Below, piece after piece: positions 9,092 through 18,508 of a stretch of DNA of 64,000 nt. Made by a program: the position numbers and the translations under genes. The DNA comes from Sphingopyxis panaciterrae. Lineage in GTDB: Bacteria; Pseudomonadota; Alphaproteobacteria; Sphingomonadales; Sphingomonadaceae. The DNA lies in NCBI RefSeq assembly GCF_011762125.1, contig NZ_JAASQN010000008.1:1-64000 (forward strand). Direction: 5' to 3'. Below the pieces are notes generated by a model, which saw nothing but the letters and a program-made list of their open reading frames with translations, searched no databases and was not told the origin of the DNA. Within the stretch, counting starts at the first letter, position 1; each line of letters begins with the position of its first letter.

Positions 9092-9739
9092 TCAATCGGC
9101 GAGCGCGCGGATCGCGTCGTTTTCGTGGATGTGGATGCCGGTGCCGCCCAGCCCGGCGAGCCGGACGATCGCAGCGGCGACTGCGGCGGCGGGGATCGAG
9201 CGATAGCGGCGCAGCGATCCGTGCATCAGCGCATTGGCGAGCGGCGCCGCGAGCATCGCGATCCCCTCCCCCAGCCGCGGCGGTCCCGCGCGCTCGCCGG
9301 TCAGCAAACCGGGGCGCAGGATATCGAGCCGGTCGAAGCCGAGCGCGCGCAGCGCGTCCTCGATCTCGCCCTTGGTACGCAGATAGAAATTGCGGCTCTC
9401 CGCCGCTGCCCCGACCGAACTGACGGCGATCATATGCGACGCCCCCGCCTGCTTCGCCGCGCCCGCCACGGCAAGCACCAGATCATGGTCAACCGCGCGA
9501 AACGCGGCTTGCGATCCCGCCTGACGGATCGTCGTCCCGAGGCATGAAATGATCGCAGCAGGTTTTTCGGCGGCGATGATGTCGCCCCACCGCTCGGGCG
9601 GCGCGACGCATATATGGTGATCCGCCGCTATCCCCTCGATGGCGCGCCGAGCCAGAACCGTCGCCTTCCGCACCCCGAGCCGCTCGATCACCGCGCGTCC
9701 GACCAGCCCGGTCGCACCGACGATCAGCAGGTCAGACAT
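9092..9739 (-). CDS. NAD(P)H-binding oxidoreductase, atypical SDR (HTATIP2-like)
   Basis: A 215-aa Rossmann-fold protein with the dinucleotide motif LIVGATGLVGRAV at the N-terminus, a central SHMIAVSSVGA strand and FYLRTKGEIEDALRAL, which carries the YxxxK-like position (YLRTK). This fits atypical short-chain dehydrogenases of the HTATIP2/NmrA-like group; the substrate is unknown. I placed the start at the ATG at 9739, since the extra upstream residues are low-complexity arginine-rich readthrough of the dgt gene. It overlaps the end of dgt by eight bases and is probably coupled to it. Confidence 0.8.
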   Translation of the reverse strand: MSDLLIVGATGLVGRAVIERLGVRKATVLARRAIEGIAADHHICVAPPERWGDIIAAEKPAAIISCLGTTIRQAGSQAAFRAVDHDLVLAVAGAAKQAGASHMIAVSSVGAAAESRNFYLRTKGEIEDALRALGFDRLDILRPGLLTGERAGPPRLGEGIAMLAAPLANALMHGSLRRYRSIPAAAVAAAIVRLAGLGGTGIHIHENDAIRALAD

Positions 9740-10904
9740 GCGCCAGCGCCTCCGGCACCGCGTCGCGGCCGAAGATATCGGCATAACGGTCGATGGCGAA
9801 ACGGTCGGTCATGCCGGCAATATAATCGCCGATGTGGCGCGCTGTCGCACATATTTCGCCAGGCAGTCGCCCCGACCAGTCCTCGCCCATCAGGCGCGGA
9901 TCCGCGGCATAGGCGGCGAAGAGGCGTCCGATCACCTCGTTCGCCGCTTCGGCGGCGGCGAGCTGTTCGGGATGGTGATAGAGATTGGCGTACATGAACC
10001 GCTTGAGGTCGCGCTCCTCGGCCGCAAGCCCCGCCGAAAAGCCGCCGAGCGGACGGCCCGCGGCGCGAACCTCTTCGACGCTCGCCGTTCCCGCTTCGGC
10101 GACATTCGCCCGCGTGGCGGCGATCACGTCATTGACCATCACGCCGATCTGGTCGCGCACCAGCTCACGGAGCAGGCGGTCGCGCGGCGCGGCGGTAAAG
10201 CGCCCCTCGACCGCCCGGAAATTCGCGGCAACAAACGGCTGTGCCATCAACTGGTCGAGACTGAGCAATCCTGCCCTGAGCCCGTCGTCTATGTCGTGAT
10301 TGTCATAAGCAATATCGTCGGCCACTGCCGCGATCTGCGCCTCGAGGCTGGCATGACTGCCGAGGTCCAGTGAAAAATCCGCGTCGATTTCCGCCAGCGC
10401 CCAACCCGGGCGGCGCACCGGACCATTGTGCTTGGCGAGCCCCTCCAGCGTCTCCCACGTCAGGTTGAGCCCGTCGAATAACGGATAGGGGCATTCGAGC
10501 CGCGCCAGCGTGCGCAGCGTATGGCCGTTATGATCAAAGCCGCCATGCGCCTTCATCGCGGCCTTCAGAGCATCCTCCCCCGCATGACCGAAAGGCGGGT
10601 GGCCGATATCATGCGCGAGGCACAGCGCCTCGGTCAGATCCTCATTGAGCCCGAGGGCCCGCGCGATGCCGCGGCCGATCTGCGCAACCTCGATGCTGTG
10701 GGTCAGGCGCACGCGATAATGGTCGCCGTCGGGCGCGACGAAAACCTGCGTCTTGTGCCGCAGCCGGCGGAAGGCGATCGAATGGATGATGCGGTCGCGG
10801 TCGCGCTGAAATGCGTCGCGCGGCCCGCGCACGACGCGGCCGACCTCTTCATAGCGACGCCCGCGGCTCTGAGCGGGGTCGCTGGAACAGCTCGCTACGC
10901 TCAC
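9732..10904 (-). CDS. dgt: dGTPase-like HD-domain deoxynucleotide triphosphohydrolase
   Basis: A 390-aa HD-superfamily protein that probably hydrolyses dNTPs to nucleosides and triphosphate. Motifs are RDRIIHSIAFRRLRHKTQVF, the metal-binding HDIGHPPFGHAGE and a distal DDIAYDNHDIDDG. Alphaproteobacterial members of this dGTPase-like family are usually about 390 aa, as here. It starts with GTG overlapping the TGA of the SPOR gene (GTGA). Its place just downstream of the division cluster may link dNTP pools with growth, but that is inference. Confidence 0.92.
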   Translation of the reverse strand: MSVASCSSDPAQSRGRRYEEVGRVVRGPRDAFQRDRDRIIHSIAFRRLRHKTQVFVAPDGDHYRVRLTHSIEVAQIGRGIARALGLNEDLTEALCLAHDIGHPPFGHAGEDALKAAMKAHGGFDHNGHTLRTLARLECPYPLFDGLNLTWETLEGLAKHNGPVRRPGWALAEIDADFSLDLGSHASLEAQIAAVADDIAYDNHDIDDGLRAGLLSLDQLMAQPFVAANFRAVEGRFTAAPRDRLLRELVRDQIGVMVNDVIAATRANVAEAGTASVEEVRAAGRPLGGFSAGLAAEERDLKRFMYANLYHHPEQLAAAEAANEVIGRLFAAYAADPRLMGEDWSGRLPGEICATARHIGDYIAGMTDRFAIDRYADIFGRDAVPEALAHV

Positions 10905-12775
10905 CTGACCGGATCGACTTCCTGGCCGACTTCGCTGTTGAACAGGAAGCCGTCACCGCCCGCCTTCTTGTAGCTCGCAAGCCAGTCCTGCGCCGCCTTG
11001 CGATCCTTGAACGGCCCGACGAGCAAGCGGCGGGTGCGCCCCCATTCGGCGGTTGCCGCCGACTTGCCCTTGAAAATATCCGGGCTCTTCTTCGCAAACT
11101 TGCCATAGTCGGTAGCCAGCGCCTTGGCGTTGGCGCCCGTCGCCACCTGGACCCAGAGACGCGCGGGATTGGCCTTTTTCTCGGCCGCCTCCTCTTTCGC
11201 CTTGGCCTCGGCTTCCGCCTTGGCTTTCGCAGCGGCGGCGTCCTTTTCGCGCTTGGCGGCCTCGGCCGCCTCGGCGCGCCGTTTCTCTTCCTGCAGCTTG
11301 GCGAGCGTGTCGGCGCCGATCGCATTGGCCGTTCCCGCCAGTTCCTCGGGCGGAATTTCGATCGACCCGACGATGTCGGCGAGTGAAGCGAGCGGCGCGG
11401 CCGACGCGGCTCCAACCGGCGGAGCGGCCGCGGCCGAAGCGGGAGCAGGCGTCGGCGGCGTCGAAGCGGCGGGCTGCGGCGAAACGGCCTGCGGCGGCGG
11501 AACAGCTGCTGCGGCGGACGCTGGCGACGGCGCGGTAGTTTGTCCGAAATCGGCGATCGAGAAGCCTGGACCGACCGGCCCCGATTCGCGCCGCACCGCG
11601 ACACCGATCGGCGGTGTGTCAGGCGCTGCGGCGGGGGCCGGCGCAGGCACCGGTCTGGAGGCGGGAGCGGTTACCGGAACCGGCGCAGCTGCCGGCGCCG
11701 GCGCCGGTAGAACCGCCGCGACGCTTGGCGAAGGTGCTGGCGTGGGGGCAGGTGTCGGCGAAGCCGCCAATGAAGTCGCGGGCGCTGTCGTGACGGTGGC
11801 CGGACGCGCCGACGAAGCAACCGCCGCCGTTTGTGGGGCGCGCCTGACCGGCGCGGGCAAGACCGTACCGCGTACACGCTCGCCGTTCGCACGCCGTTTG
11901 GCTGCCGTCGGCGCCGCGGTCGCCGGGGTCGCGGCGGCCACCTGTACCGGCTTGCGCCGCGGACCAAGTTCGCCCGAGGGGAAACGCCCGAAATGCGCCG
12001 CTGCGGCCTGCTGCGCGGGATTGAGCCGGTCCATCCGGGTCAGATAGGGCAGGATATTCTGGGCGAGCTGCGGCGGCATCGTCGCGTTGACGAGTTGCGT
12101 CGCCTCATCATCGCGCCCGGCGATCGCCAGCATCATCGCGCGCAACCGCCACGCGCCGCGATCCTGCGCGCGCAGCTGGGGGGTCAGCATCTGGATACCG
12201 CGATCGGCGTCGCCGCTGATGGCGAGCGATAGCGCGTAGCGGCGCGTCACTTCATCATTCGGTGCGATTGACAGCGCGAGCTGATAGTCGCGCTGCGCCG
12301 CCTCCTGCTGCCCAAGCAGGTCGCGTGCGAGACCGCGATCGGCAAGGAACAGCCGTTCCGAAGCCCCAAGAAGCTGCGCCTCGCCGAAATAGTCGAGCGC
12401 GCGGGTCGGATTTTCCATATGGACCGCCGCCGATCCGAGCGCCGCCTTCACGGCGCCGTCGCGCGGGCTGCCCTGTTCGGCGCGCGCGAGGAAACCGAGC
12501 GCGGCGCGATAATCCTCCAGATCGATCGAGGCGCGTCCGGCGTCGAGCAGCGCCGCCGTATCGCTGTTGTTCGCCGCAATACGGGCAAGCGCCGTCGACA
12601 GCAGCGTCCGCGCCGCGGTGCGCTTGTCCATCGCTGCCTTGGTCGCGGCATCGGGCGGCGTGACCTGCAGCGCCTGCACCGGCGGCACGATCGCGGTTCC
12701 AAGGCACAGGGCCGCAAACGCGCCCGCATAGCGCGCCGCGCGTCCCGGCCTGCCCGTCAATTTCGGTCGCCGCAT
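10901..12775 (-). CDS. Exported TPR and SPOR-domain protein
   Basis: A 624-aa protein with an N-terminal signal sequence (hydrophobic AGAFAALCLGTAIVPPVQA), TPR-like helices over about residues 40-260, a roughly 200-residue Pro/Ala-rich linker, a charged Ala/Lys/Glu coiled-coil-like stretch, and a C-terminal SPOR domain (about 545-620, RLWVQVATG to GDGFLF). SPOR domains bind glycan strands lacking stem peptides at the septum, so it is probably a periplasmic division factor. I use the ATG at 12775 rather than a TTG two codons earlier. It lies 62 bases downstream of ftsZ. Confidence 0.85.
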   Translation of the reverse strand: MRRPKLTGRPGRAARYAGAFAALCLGTAIVPPVQALQVTPPDAATKAAMDKRTAARTLLSTALARIAANNSDTAALLDAGRASIDLEDYRAALGFLARAEQGSPRDGAVKAALGSAAVHMENPTRALDYFGEAQLLGASERLFLADRGLARDLLGQQEAAQRDYQLALSIAPNDEVTRRYALSLAISGDADRGIQMLTPQLRAQDRGAWRLRAMMLAIAGRDDEATQLVNATMPPQLAQNILPYLTRMDRLNPAQQAAAAHFGRFPSGELGPRRKPVQVAAATPATAAPTAAKRRANGERVRGTVLPAPVRRAPQTAAVASSARPATVTTAPATSLAASPTPAPTPAPSPSVAAVLPAPAPAAAPVPVTAPASRPVPAPAPAAAPDTPPIGVAVRRESGPVGPGFSIADFGQTTAPSPASAAAAVPPPQAVSPQPAASTPPTPAPASAAAAPPVGAASAAPLASLADIVGSIEIPPEELAGTANAIGADTLAKLQEEKRRAEAAEAAKREKDAAAAKAKAEAEAKAKEEAAEKKANPARLWVQVATGANAKALATDYGKFAKKSPDIFKGKSAATAEWGRTRRLLVGPFKDRKAAQDWLASYKKAGGDGFLFNSEVGQEVDPVR

Positions 12776-12837
12776 GGGCAAATCATCCCGATTTCCGGCC
12801 CGCCTTGCCCATCGATCGCCGCGGCCGCTTGACCCTG

Positions 12838-14298
12838 TTACTGGTTGTTCTGTCGCCCCAGGAAACGCGGGATATCAACCCCGTCTTCCTTGTCCGCATC
12901 GCCAGCCTCGGCCGGAACCGATCCGCGCGACAGCCGCGACATACGTTCGAACAGCGTCCCGCCGCCGACCGCACGCGCCGGCGATTCCTCGGCCGGGGCC
13001 GCGGGCGAACCGACAGGCCGATATTCGGCGGCGGGTGCCGCGGGTGCGCCGAGTACCAGTTCGTCGGCAGTATCGTCATAGGTCGCCGCAACATGCGACA
13101 ATTCCATCGGCTCTTCCTCGGCCTCAGCCGCCTGCGCCTCGGGTTCGACGGCGTCGTTCAGCGAAAAGCCGGGGGCCGGATCCGGGTCGAGCGCCGGCTG
13201 CGCTGCGGCGACCGGCTCTTCCTCGGCCACCGGCTCCAGAACTTCCTCGACTGCCGGGGCGGGCGTTGCCGCGCGCGCCGGAGCGAAAGAGAAGCTGCGC
13301 GTCGCGGGTGCGGCCTGCGCCGCGATCTCGCCGTTGCTGTCGATGCCGGTAGCAACGACCGATACGCGAATCTTGCCGTCGAGGCTGTCGTTGAACGCGC
13401 TGCCCCAGATGATGTTGGCGTCGGGATCGACCAGCTCGCGAATATGGTTCGCAGCCTCGTCGACTTCCATCAGGCGCATGTCTTCACCGCCGGTGATCGA
13501 GATGATGACGCCCTTGGCGCCTGCCATCGACACGCCATCGAGCAGCGGGTTGGCGATCGCCTTTTGCGCCGCTTCGAGCGCGCGGCCATCGCCTTCGGCT
13601 TCGCCGGTGCCCATCATCGCCTTGCCCATTTCGCGCATCACGCTGCGCACGTCGGCAAAGTCGAGGTTGATCAGGCCAGGCATGACCATCAGGTCGGTGA
13701 TCCCGCGCACGCCCTGCTGGAGCACTTCGTCCGCCATCGTGAACGCTTCCTTGAAGGTCGTGTTCGGATTGGCGACGAGGAAGAGATTCTGGTTCGGAAT
13801 AACGATCAGCGTATCGACATGTTCTTGCAGTTCGGCGATCCCCGAATCCGCCGAACGCATGCGGCGCTGCCCCTCGAAAGTGAAGGGCTTGGTCACGACA
13901 CCGACGGTCAGGATACCGCGGTCGCGCGCCGCCTTGGCGATGACCGGAGCCGCACCGGTGCCGGTGCCGCCGCCCATGCCGGCGGCGACGAAGCACATAT
14001 GCGCGCCGTTCAGCGCCTCTTCGACCTGCGCGATGCTTTCCTCGGCGGCCGCGCGGCCGACTTCGGGACGCGAACCCGCGCCCAGTCCCTGGGTTATCTG
14101 CGTCCCCAGCTGGATGCGCCGTTCGGCCGGCGAGGCGTTGAGCGCCTGCGCATCGGTGTTCGCGACGATGAAATCGACGCCCTCGACGCGGGCGGCGATC
14201 ATGTTGGCGATGGCATTGCCGCCCGCGCCGCCGACGCCGATCACCGCGATCCGCGGCTTCAGCTCATCGACCTGCGGCGGGCCAATATTGATGCTCAT
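12838..14298 (-). CDS. ftsZ: Cell division GTPase FtsZ
   Basis: A 486-aa tubulin-like GTPase that polymerises into the Z-ring. The GTP-binding signature GGGTGTGAA is at about 109-117, preceded by [10 protein letters not shown] near residue 21. The globular core ends near residue 320. A long Pro/Ala/Glu-rich linker follows, and the C-terminal conserved peptide [12 protein letters not shown] should bind FtsA. The start is the ATG following a TTG. A 152-base gap from ftsA is the largest in the cluster and may hold its own promoter. Confidence 0.99.
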   Translation of the reverse strand: MSINIGPPQVDELKPRIAVIGVGGAGGNAIANMIAARVEGVDFIVANTDAQALNASPAERRIQLGTQITQGLGAGSRPEVGRAAAEESIAQVEEALNGAHMCFVAAGMGGGTGTGAAPVIAKAARDRGILTVGVVTKPFTFEGQRRMRSADSGIAELQEHVDTLIVIPNQNLFLVANPNTTFKEAFTMADEVLQQGVRGITDLMVMPGLINLDFADVRSVMREMGKAMMGTGEAEGDGRALEAAQKAIANPLLDGVSMAGAKGVIISITGGEDMRLMEVDEAANHIRELVDPDANIIWGSAFNDSLDGKIRVSVVATGIDSNGEIAAQAAPATRSFSFAPARAATPAPAVEEVLEPVAEEEPVAAAQPALDPDPAPGFSLNDAVEPEAQAAEAEEEPMELSHVAATYDDTADELVLGAPAAPAAEYRPVGSPAAPAEESPARAVGGGTLFERMSRLSRGSVPAEAGDADKEDGVDIPRFLGRQNNQ

Positions 14299-14400
14299 CA
14301 ATCAATCTCCCTGCAGCGGCGAACCAGCGCCGCTTCCCTCACCATGCGACCCTGCCGGTCGGTGGTCAGACCGCCCGGCTTTCTTACCGTGCATTGCACT

Positions 14401-14431
14401 ATTGTTACGCGGGAATCACCCAAAAAATTAA
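14401..14431 (-). promoter_or_regulatory. Possible ftsZ promoter
   Basis: In the 152-base ftsA-ftsZ gap, TTAATT (plus 14426-14431) and TAACAAT (plus 14401-14407) are separated by 18 bases on the minus strand, a weak sigma-70-like pair about 100 bases before ftsZ. The GGTTAA next to it resembles half of a CtrA box, but the second half at the right spacing is missing. A tentative call. Confidence 0.25.
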
Positions 14432-14450
14432 CCTTTTCGTCGCTCTGCAG

Positions 14451-15707
14451 TCAGAAACTGCTTTTCAGTGCCGCCATCAGCCGGTGAATGATCCCGACGC
14501 CCTTCGGCCGGTACACATCCTGTCCCATCATCGGCAGATCGCGAAGATCCACCGGGTCCGATGCGGCATAGAGAACCAGACCCGCGAGCGTTGCGAAAGC
14601 CGGTCCCGAATGCGCATCGGGCAGGCCGTGCAAGCCGCGCGGCCGCCCGACGCGCGCGGCGCGGCCGAGCGCGCTCTGGGTATAGTCGGCGATGCCTTTC
14701 AGGTCCGCTCCGCCGCCCACCAGAACCACTTGCCGCCCGATCGGGCCGACGAAATGCAGGTCTTTCAGCGTCCTGCCAATCTCTCCCATCATCGCATCGA
14801 GCCGCTGGCGGATCACCGACACAAGCTGTGCGCGCGTGATGCGCGGGGAATCACTGCCCGCCGGGGCGCCGGGTTCGAGTTCGATGATCTCATTATTATC
14901 GCGCGGGCTGGCCGACGCCGAGCCATAGAAGCTCTGGAGCCGCTGCGCCTGGCTGCGCCGGATGCCAAAGGCCGATGCGATATCGTCGGTGATGTCACTG
15001 GCACCGAACGGCAGCGACGCCATTTCGACGAGCATGCCGCCGGCATAAAGCGAAACCGTGGTTACCGCGGCGCCGAGTTCGACGAGCGCGACGCCGAGGT
15101 CGCGTTCCTCGTCCGACAGGCAGGCCAGCCCTGCCGCGATCGGCGAAGCGACGACGGCGCGCACGTCGAGATGCGCCTGCCGCACCGCCGCTTCGAGGTT
15201 CCGCACCGGCGCGCCCTCAGCCATGATGATGTGAATGTCGACGCCGAGCCGGTCAGCGTGGAGGCCGATCGGGTTCTTCACCCCGGTCAGCCCGTCGAGC
15301 GTATAGAGCGCGGGCTGTGCGTGGAGGATCATCCGCCCTTCGGGATCGATGCCGGCGCGGCCCGCGGCGAGCAGGTCGTCGACATCCTCCTGCTCGATGC
15401 GGTGGCCGCCAAGCTCGCTTTCGATCGGCGCGACGTCGCTCATCAGGCTGCCCGCCGAAAAGGCGACCCAGACGTCATCGATGTTCAGCCCGGCGATGCG
15501 TTCGGCCTGTTCGATCGCCTCGCGGACGATATGTTCTGTCTGCTCCATGTCGGCGACATAGCCGCGCTGGACGCCGCGGCTTTCGCGCTGGCCGGTGCCG
15601 AGGACATGAAGCTGGCCATCGGCGGTCTGCCCGGCGATCAGCGCGCAGACCTTCCACGACCCGACATCGAGCGCGGTGATGATCTTCTCGATCCGCGGCG
15701 GCGCCAT
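14451..15707 (-). CDS. ftsA: Cell division protein FtsA
   Basis: A 418-aa actin-fold ATPase that anchors FtsZ to the membrane and recruits late division proteins. Visible are the phosphate-1 region ITALDVGSWKVCALIAG, VVLVGGGADLKGI (adenosine motif) and a C-terminal amphipathic helix IIHRLMAALKSSF that should bind the membrane. The ATG at 15707 lies four bases after the ftsQ stop. A longer open frame upstream of it only runs through ftsQ in another frame and was discarded. Confidence 0.97.
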   Translation of the reverse strand: MAPPRIEKIITALDVGSWKVCALIAGQTADGQLHVLGTGQRESRGVQRGYVADMEQTEHIVREAIEQAERIAGLNIDDVWVAFSAGSLMSDVAPIESELGGHRIEQEDVDDLLAAGRAGIDPEGRMILHAQPALYTLDGLTGVKNPIGLHADRLGVDIHIIMAEGAPVRNLEAAVRQAHLDVRAVVASPIAAGLACLSDEERDLGVALVELGAAVTTVSLYAGGMLVEMASLPFGASDITDDIASAFGIRRSQAQRLQSFYGSASASPRDNNEIIELEPGAPAGSDSPRITRAQLVSVIRQRLDAMMGEIGRTLKDLHFVGPIGRQVVLVGGGADLKGIADYTQSALGRAARVGRPRGLHGLPDAHSGPAFATLAGLVLYAASDPVDLRDLPMMGQDVYRPKGVGIIHRLMAALKSSF

Positions 15708-15711
15708 GACC

Positions 15712-16653
15712 TTATCCCTTCTCCGCCGAGCTGGCGGCCGCAACCGCGTCGACGGCGGCGCGCGCATCGTCGAGCTTGGCGGGTGCCACCTGCCCTTCGT
15801 GGGGCAGACGTAGCACGAAACGTTCGGGATCGCGCATATCGAAACGCAGGATGCCGCGGCCGAGCAGGCGATTGGCGCCGTCCATATGCGCGAATTTGGC
15901 GAGCGCGAGCTTCGCTTCCGCCTCGCCTTCGGGCAGCGACAGCGTCTCGCCGCTGCGGAAGCGCAGGTCCCAGCGGCGGTTGCCGACCCAGGTCGCACCC
16001 GCCAGCAGATCCTTCAGCGAGCTCGCCTCGGCCAGCAGCCGGTCGAGATCCTGCGAGCGCTGGTTCGCCTTTGGCCCGATGACCAGCGGCAGGTCGGGCA
16101 TCGTCGCGACCGACACCGGTTCGAGCACGACGCCCTTTTCGTCGATCAGCGACAGGCGGTTATTATGCTGCCAGATCGCCGCGGGTGTCCGTTCGACGAT
16201 ATCGACGACGAGCGTGTCGGGCAGCCGCCGCGATACGCGCGCATCCTTGATCCAGCCATATCGCATCAGGTCGTGGCGAACCTCGGCGATATCGACCGCC
16301 GCCATCGAGCGATCCTTCTGCGCCAGCGCGATGTCATAGACCTTCAGCCGGTCGATGCGGTCGGCACCGACGACTTCGACTTTCTTGACCTGAAAGCCCG
16401 CGCGGCCGACGACCTGCGCCCATTCTTCCTGGACCTTTGCCGTCACCCCGGTCGCGTGGGCGGCAAGGCCCGCCACCGCGAACAGGCTGAGGCCGATCGT
16501 CCAGTTGGCGACCTTCTGCAGCCGCTGGGGGCTGATCGGCAGCGCATTGATGAGCGCATTGACCCGCGAGGTCTTGATCGTCCGGCGTTTTTTCGGCGCC
16601 CGCGACGGCCGCCGCGGCGGCGCCTTGGCGCGTTTGATCTTCGTACTGCTCAT
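15712..16653 (-). CDS. ftsQ: Cell division protein FtsQ
   Basis: A 313-aa bitopic division protein. A strongly basic cytoplasmic tail (about residues 1-45) is followed by one membrane helix (WTIGLSLFAVAGLAAHATG), a POTRA domain starting at FQVKKVEVVGADRI, and the beta domain. It bridges the early cytoplasmic ring and the periplasmic FtsB/FtsL complex. It overlaps ddl by four bases (ATGA) and ends four bases before ftsA. Confidence 0.96.
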   Translation of the reverse strand: MSSTKIKRAKAPPRRPSRAPKKRRTIKTSRVNALINALPISPQRLQKVANWTIGLSLFAVAGLAAHATGVTAKVQEEWAQVVGRAGFQVKKVEVVGADRIDRLKVYDIALAQKDRSMAAVDIAEVRHDLMRYGWIKDARVSRRLPDTLVVDIVERTPAAIWQHNNRLSLIDEKGVVLEPVSVATMPDLPLVIGPKANQRSQDLDRLLAEASSLKDLLAGATWVGNRRWDLRFRSGETLSLPEGEAEAKLALAKFAHMDGANRLLGRGILRFDMRDPERFVLRLPHEGQVAPAKLDDARAAVDAVAAASSAEKG

Positions 16654-17576
16654 AATAACGCTTCCCCCACGATGCGTTCGACAAGCTCGGCATAATCCAT
16701 GCCGACGGCGCGGCCCTGTTCGGGCACGAGACTGAGCGGCGTCATCCCCGGCTGGGTGTTGACCTCGAGCAGGAAGATGCCGGCAAGGCCATGTTCGTCG
16801 TCCCAGCGGAAGTCCGAACGCGACGCGCCCTTGCAGCCGAGCAGGCGGTGCGACTGCAGCGCCAGATCCTTCATCCGCTGCGCGACCTCTTCGGGAACGT
16901 CGGCGGGACAGACATGTTCGGTCAGGCCGTCTGTATATTTCGCGTCATAATCGTAGAAGCCCGACTTGACGCGCAGCTCGGTCACGGCGAGCGCGATGTC
17001 GGCGAGCACCGCGACGGTCAGCTCGCGACCCTTGATGAAGGGTTCGGCGAGCAGGCGGTCGAATTCCTGCCACGGGCCGACCGCGTCGCGCGCGATCGGA
17101 TTGCCGTAATTGCTGTCATCCTTGACGATCGCGACGCCGACCGACGAGCCTTCGTTGACGGGTTTCAGGACATAGGGCCGCGGCAAGGGGTCGGCTGAAA
17201 ACAGGCTTTCGCTGTCGACCATCGTCCCCGTCGGCATCGGGATTCCATGCGGCACCAGCGCCTGTTTCGTCAATTCCTTGTCGATCGCGATCACCGAGGT
17301 GACGAGCCCGCTGTGGGTATATTTGAGCCCCATCAGGTCGAGCATGCCTTGCACCGTGCCGTCCTCGCCCGGGACGCCGTGGAGCGCGTTGAACACGACA
17401 TCGGGCTTCGCCTCGGCGAGCCGCTGTGCGACGTCGCGATCCATATCGATGCGAGTGACCTTGTGCCCGCGGCTTTCAAGCGCGTCGGCGACGCCATTCC
17501 CGCTCATCAGCGACACTTCGCGCTCTGCCGACCAACCGCCCATCAGGACGGCAACATGCCAAGGACCCCGGCTCAC
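16650..17576 (-). CDS. ddl: D-alanine--D-alanine ligase
   Basis: A 308-aa ATP-grasp enzyme making the D-Ala-D-Ala dipeptide for MurF. Motifs are the HVAVLMGGWSAEREVS start, VFNALHGVPGEDG, the ATP-contacting PYVLKPVNEGSSVGV, and the metal-binding LEVNTQPGMTPLS. The best start is the GTG at 17576, overlapping the murB stop (GTGA) and giving the usual family length; an upstream in-frame ATG would overlap murB by about 70 bases. Confidence 0.97.
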   Translation of the reverse strand: MSRGPWHVAVLMGGWSAEREVSLMSGNGVADALESRGHKVTRIDMDRDVAQRLAEAKPDVVFNALHGVPGEDGTVQGMLDLMGLKYTHSGLVTSVIAIDKELTKQALVPHGIPMPTGTMVDSESLFSADPLPRPYVLKPVNEGSSVGVAIVKDDSNYGNPIARDAVGPWQEFDRLLAEPFIKGRELTVAVLADIALAVTELRVKSGFYDYDAKYTDGLTEHVCPADVPEEVAQRMKDLALQSHRLLGCKGASRSDFRWDDEHGLAGIFLLEVNTQPGMTPLSLVPEQGRAVGMDYAELVERIVGEALL

Positions 17577-18508
17577 TTTGCCACTCCCACGTTCATCTCC
17601 TTTGGCGCTTCGGCAAAAATGCCCACGCGCTGAATCTCCCATTGCAATTCGATGCCGCTCTTGGCCTTCACCCGGCGGCGGACTTCCTCACCGAGCGCTT
17701 CGATATCGGCGCTCGTCGCTTCGCCGGTGTTGATCAGGAAATTGGTGTGCTTCTCGCTGACCTGCGCGCCGCCAACGGCGAAGCCGCGGCAGCCGGCTTC
17801 GTCGACGAGCTGCCAAGCCTTGTGCCCGTCGGGGTTCTTGAAAGTCGAACCGCCGGTCTTCGAACGCAGCGGCTGCGACGCTTCGCGGCTCGCCGAAATG
17901 CGGTCCATTTCGGCCTGGATGGCTGCGGGTTCTCCCGCCCGGCCGCGGAACGTCGCTCCGATAACAACCGCGCCATCGGGCAAGTCGCTGTGGCGATAGG
18001 TATAGCCAAGATCGGCGAGCGGCAGCGTCTTCCGCTCGCCCGAGCGGAGCACGACATCGCAGTTGATGAGGATATCCTTGACCTCGCCACCATAGGCGCC
18101 GCCGTTCATGCGCACGAAGCCGCCGACGGTGCCGGGAATCGAGCGCAGGAATTCGAGCCCCGCGATGCCCGCATCGCGCGCGGTCGAGGAGACGAGAATG
18201 CCCGACGCGCCGCCGCCGCAGCGCAACGCCGTCGCATCGATCGCTTCGACTTTGGCGAAGGCCTTGCCAAGCCGGACGACGACACCCGCGAAGCCACCGT
18301 CGCGGACGATGAGGTTCGAGCCGAGCCCGAGCGCCATCACCGGCACAGCGGGATCGAGATCGCGCAGGAAATCGGCGAGATCGTCGGCGTCCTTCGGTTC
18401 GAACAGCCAGTCGGCCGGGCCGCCCGACTTGAACCAGACGAGCGGCGCCAGCGGCGCCTTCGCCGTCAGCTTGCCGCGAACGGATGGAAGGGTTGCGACG
18501 GCGCTCAT
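17573..18508 (-). CDS. murB: UDP-N-acetylenolpyruvoylglucosamine reductase
   Basis: A 311-aa FAD-dependent enzyme reducing UDP-GlcNAc-enolpyruvate to UDP-MurNAc. The FAD-binding domain shows TWFKSGGPA-like [23 protein letters not shown] and [17 protein letters not shown]. The C-terminal domain contains [11 protein letters not shown] with the catalytic serine. It overlaps murC by four bases (ATGA) upstream and ddl by four bases downstream. Confidence 0.97.
   Translation of the reverse strand: MSAVATLPSVRGKLTAKAPLAPLVWFKSGGPADWLFEPKDADDLADFLRDLDPAVPVMALGLGSNLIVRDGGFAGVVVRLGKAFAKVEAIDATALRCGGGASGILVSSTARDAGIAGLEFLRSIPGTVGGFVRMNGGAYGGEVKDILINCDVVLRSGERKTLPLADLGYTYRHSDLPDGAVVIGATFRGRAGEPAAIQAEMDRISASREASQPLRSKTGGSTFKNPDGHKAWQLVDEAGCRGFAVGGAQVSEKHTNFLINTGEATSADIEALGEEVRRRVKAKSGIELQWEIQRVGIFAEAPKEMNVGVAK

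Noticed and set aside
14299-14450. CtrA-controlled ftsZ promoter
   Set aside because: Only one TTAA-type half-site is visible; the TTAA-N7-TTAA pair is not found, so I list only a weak sigma-70-like pair.
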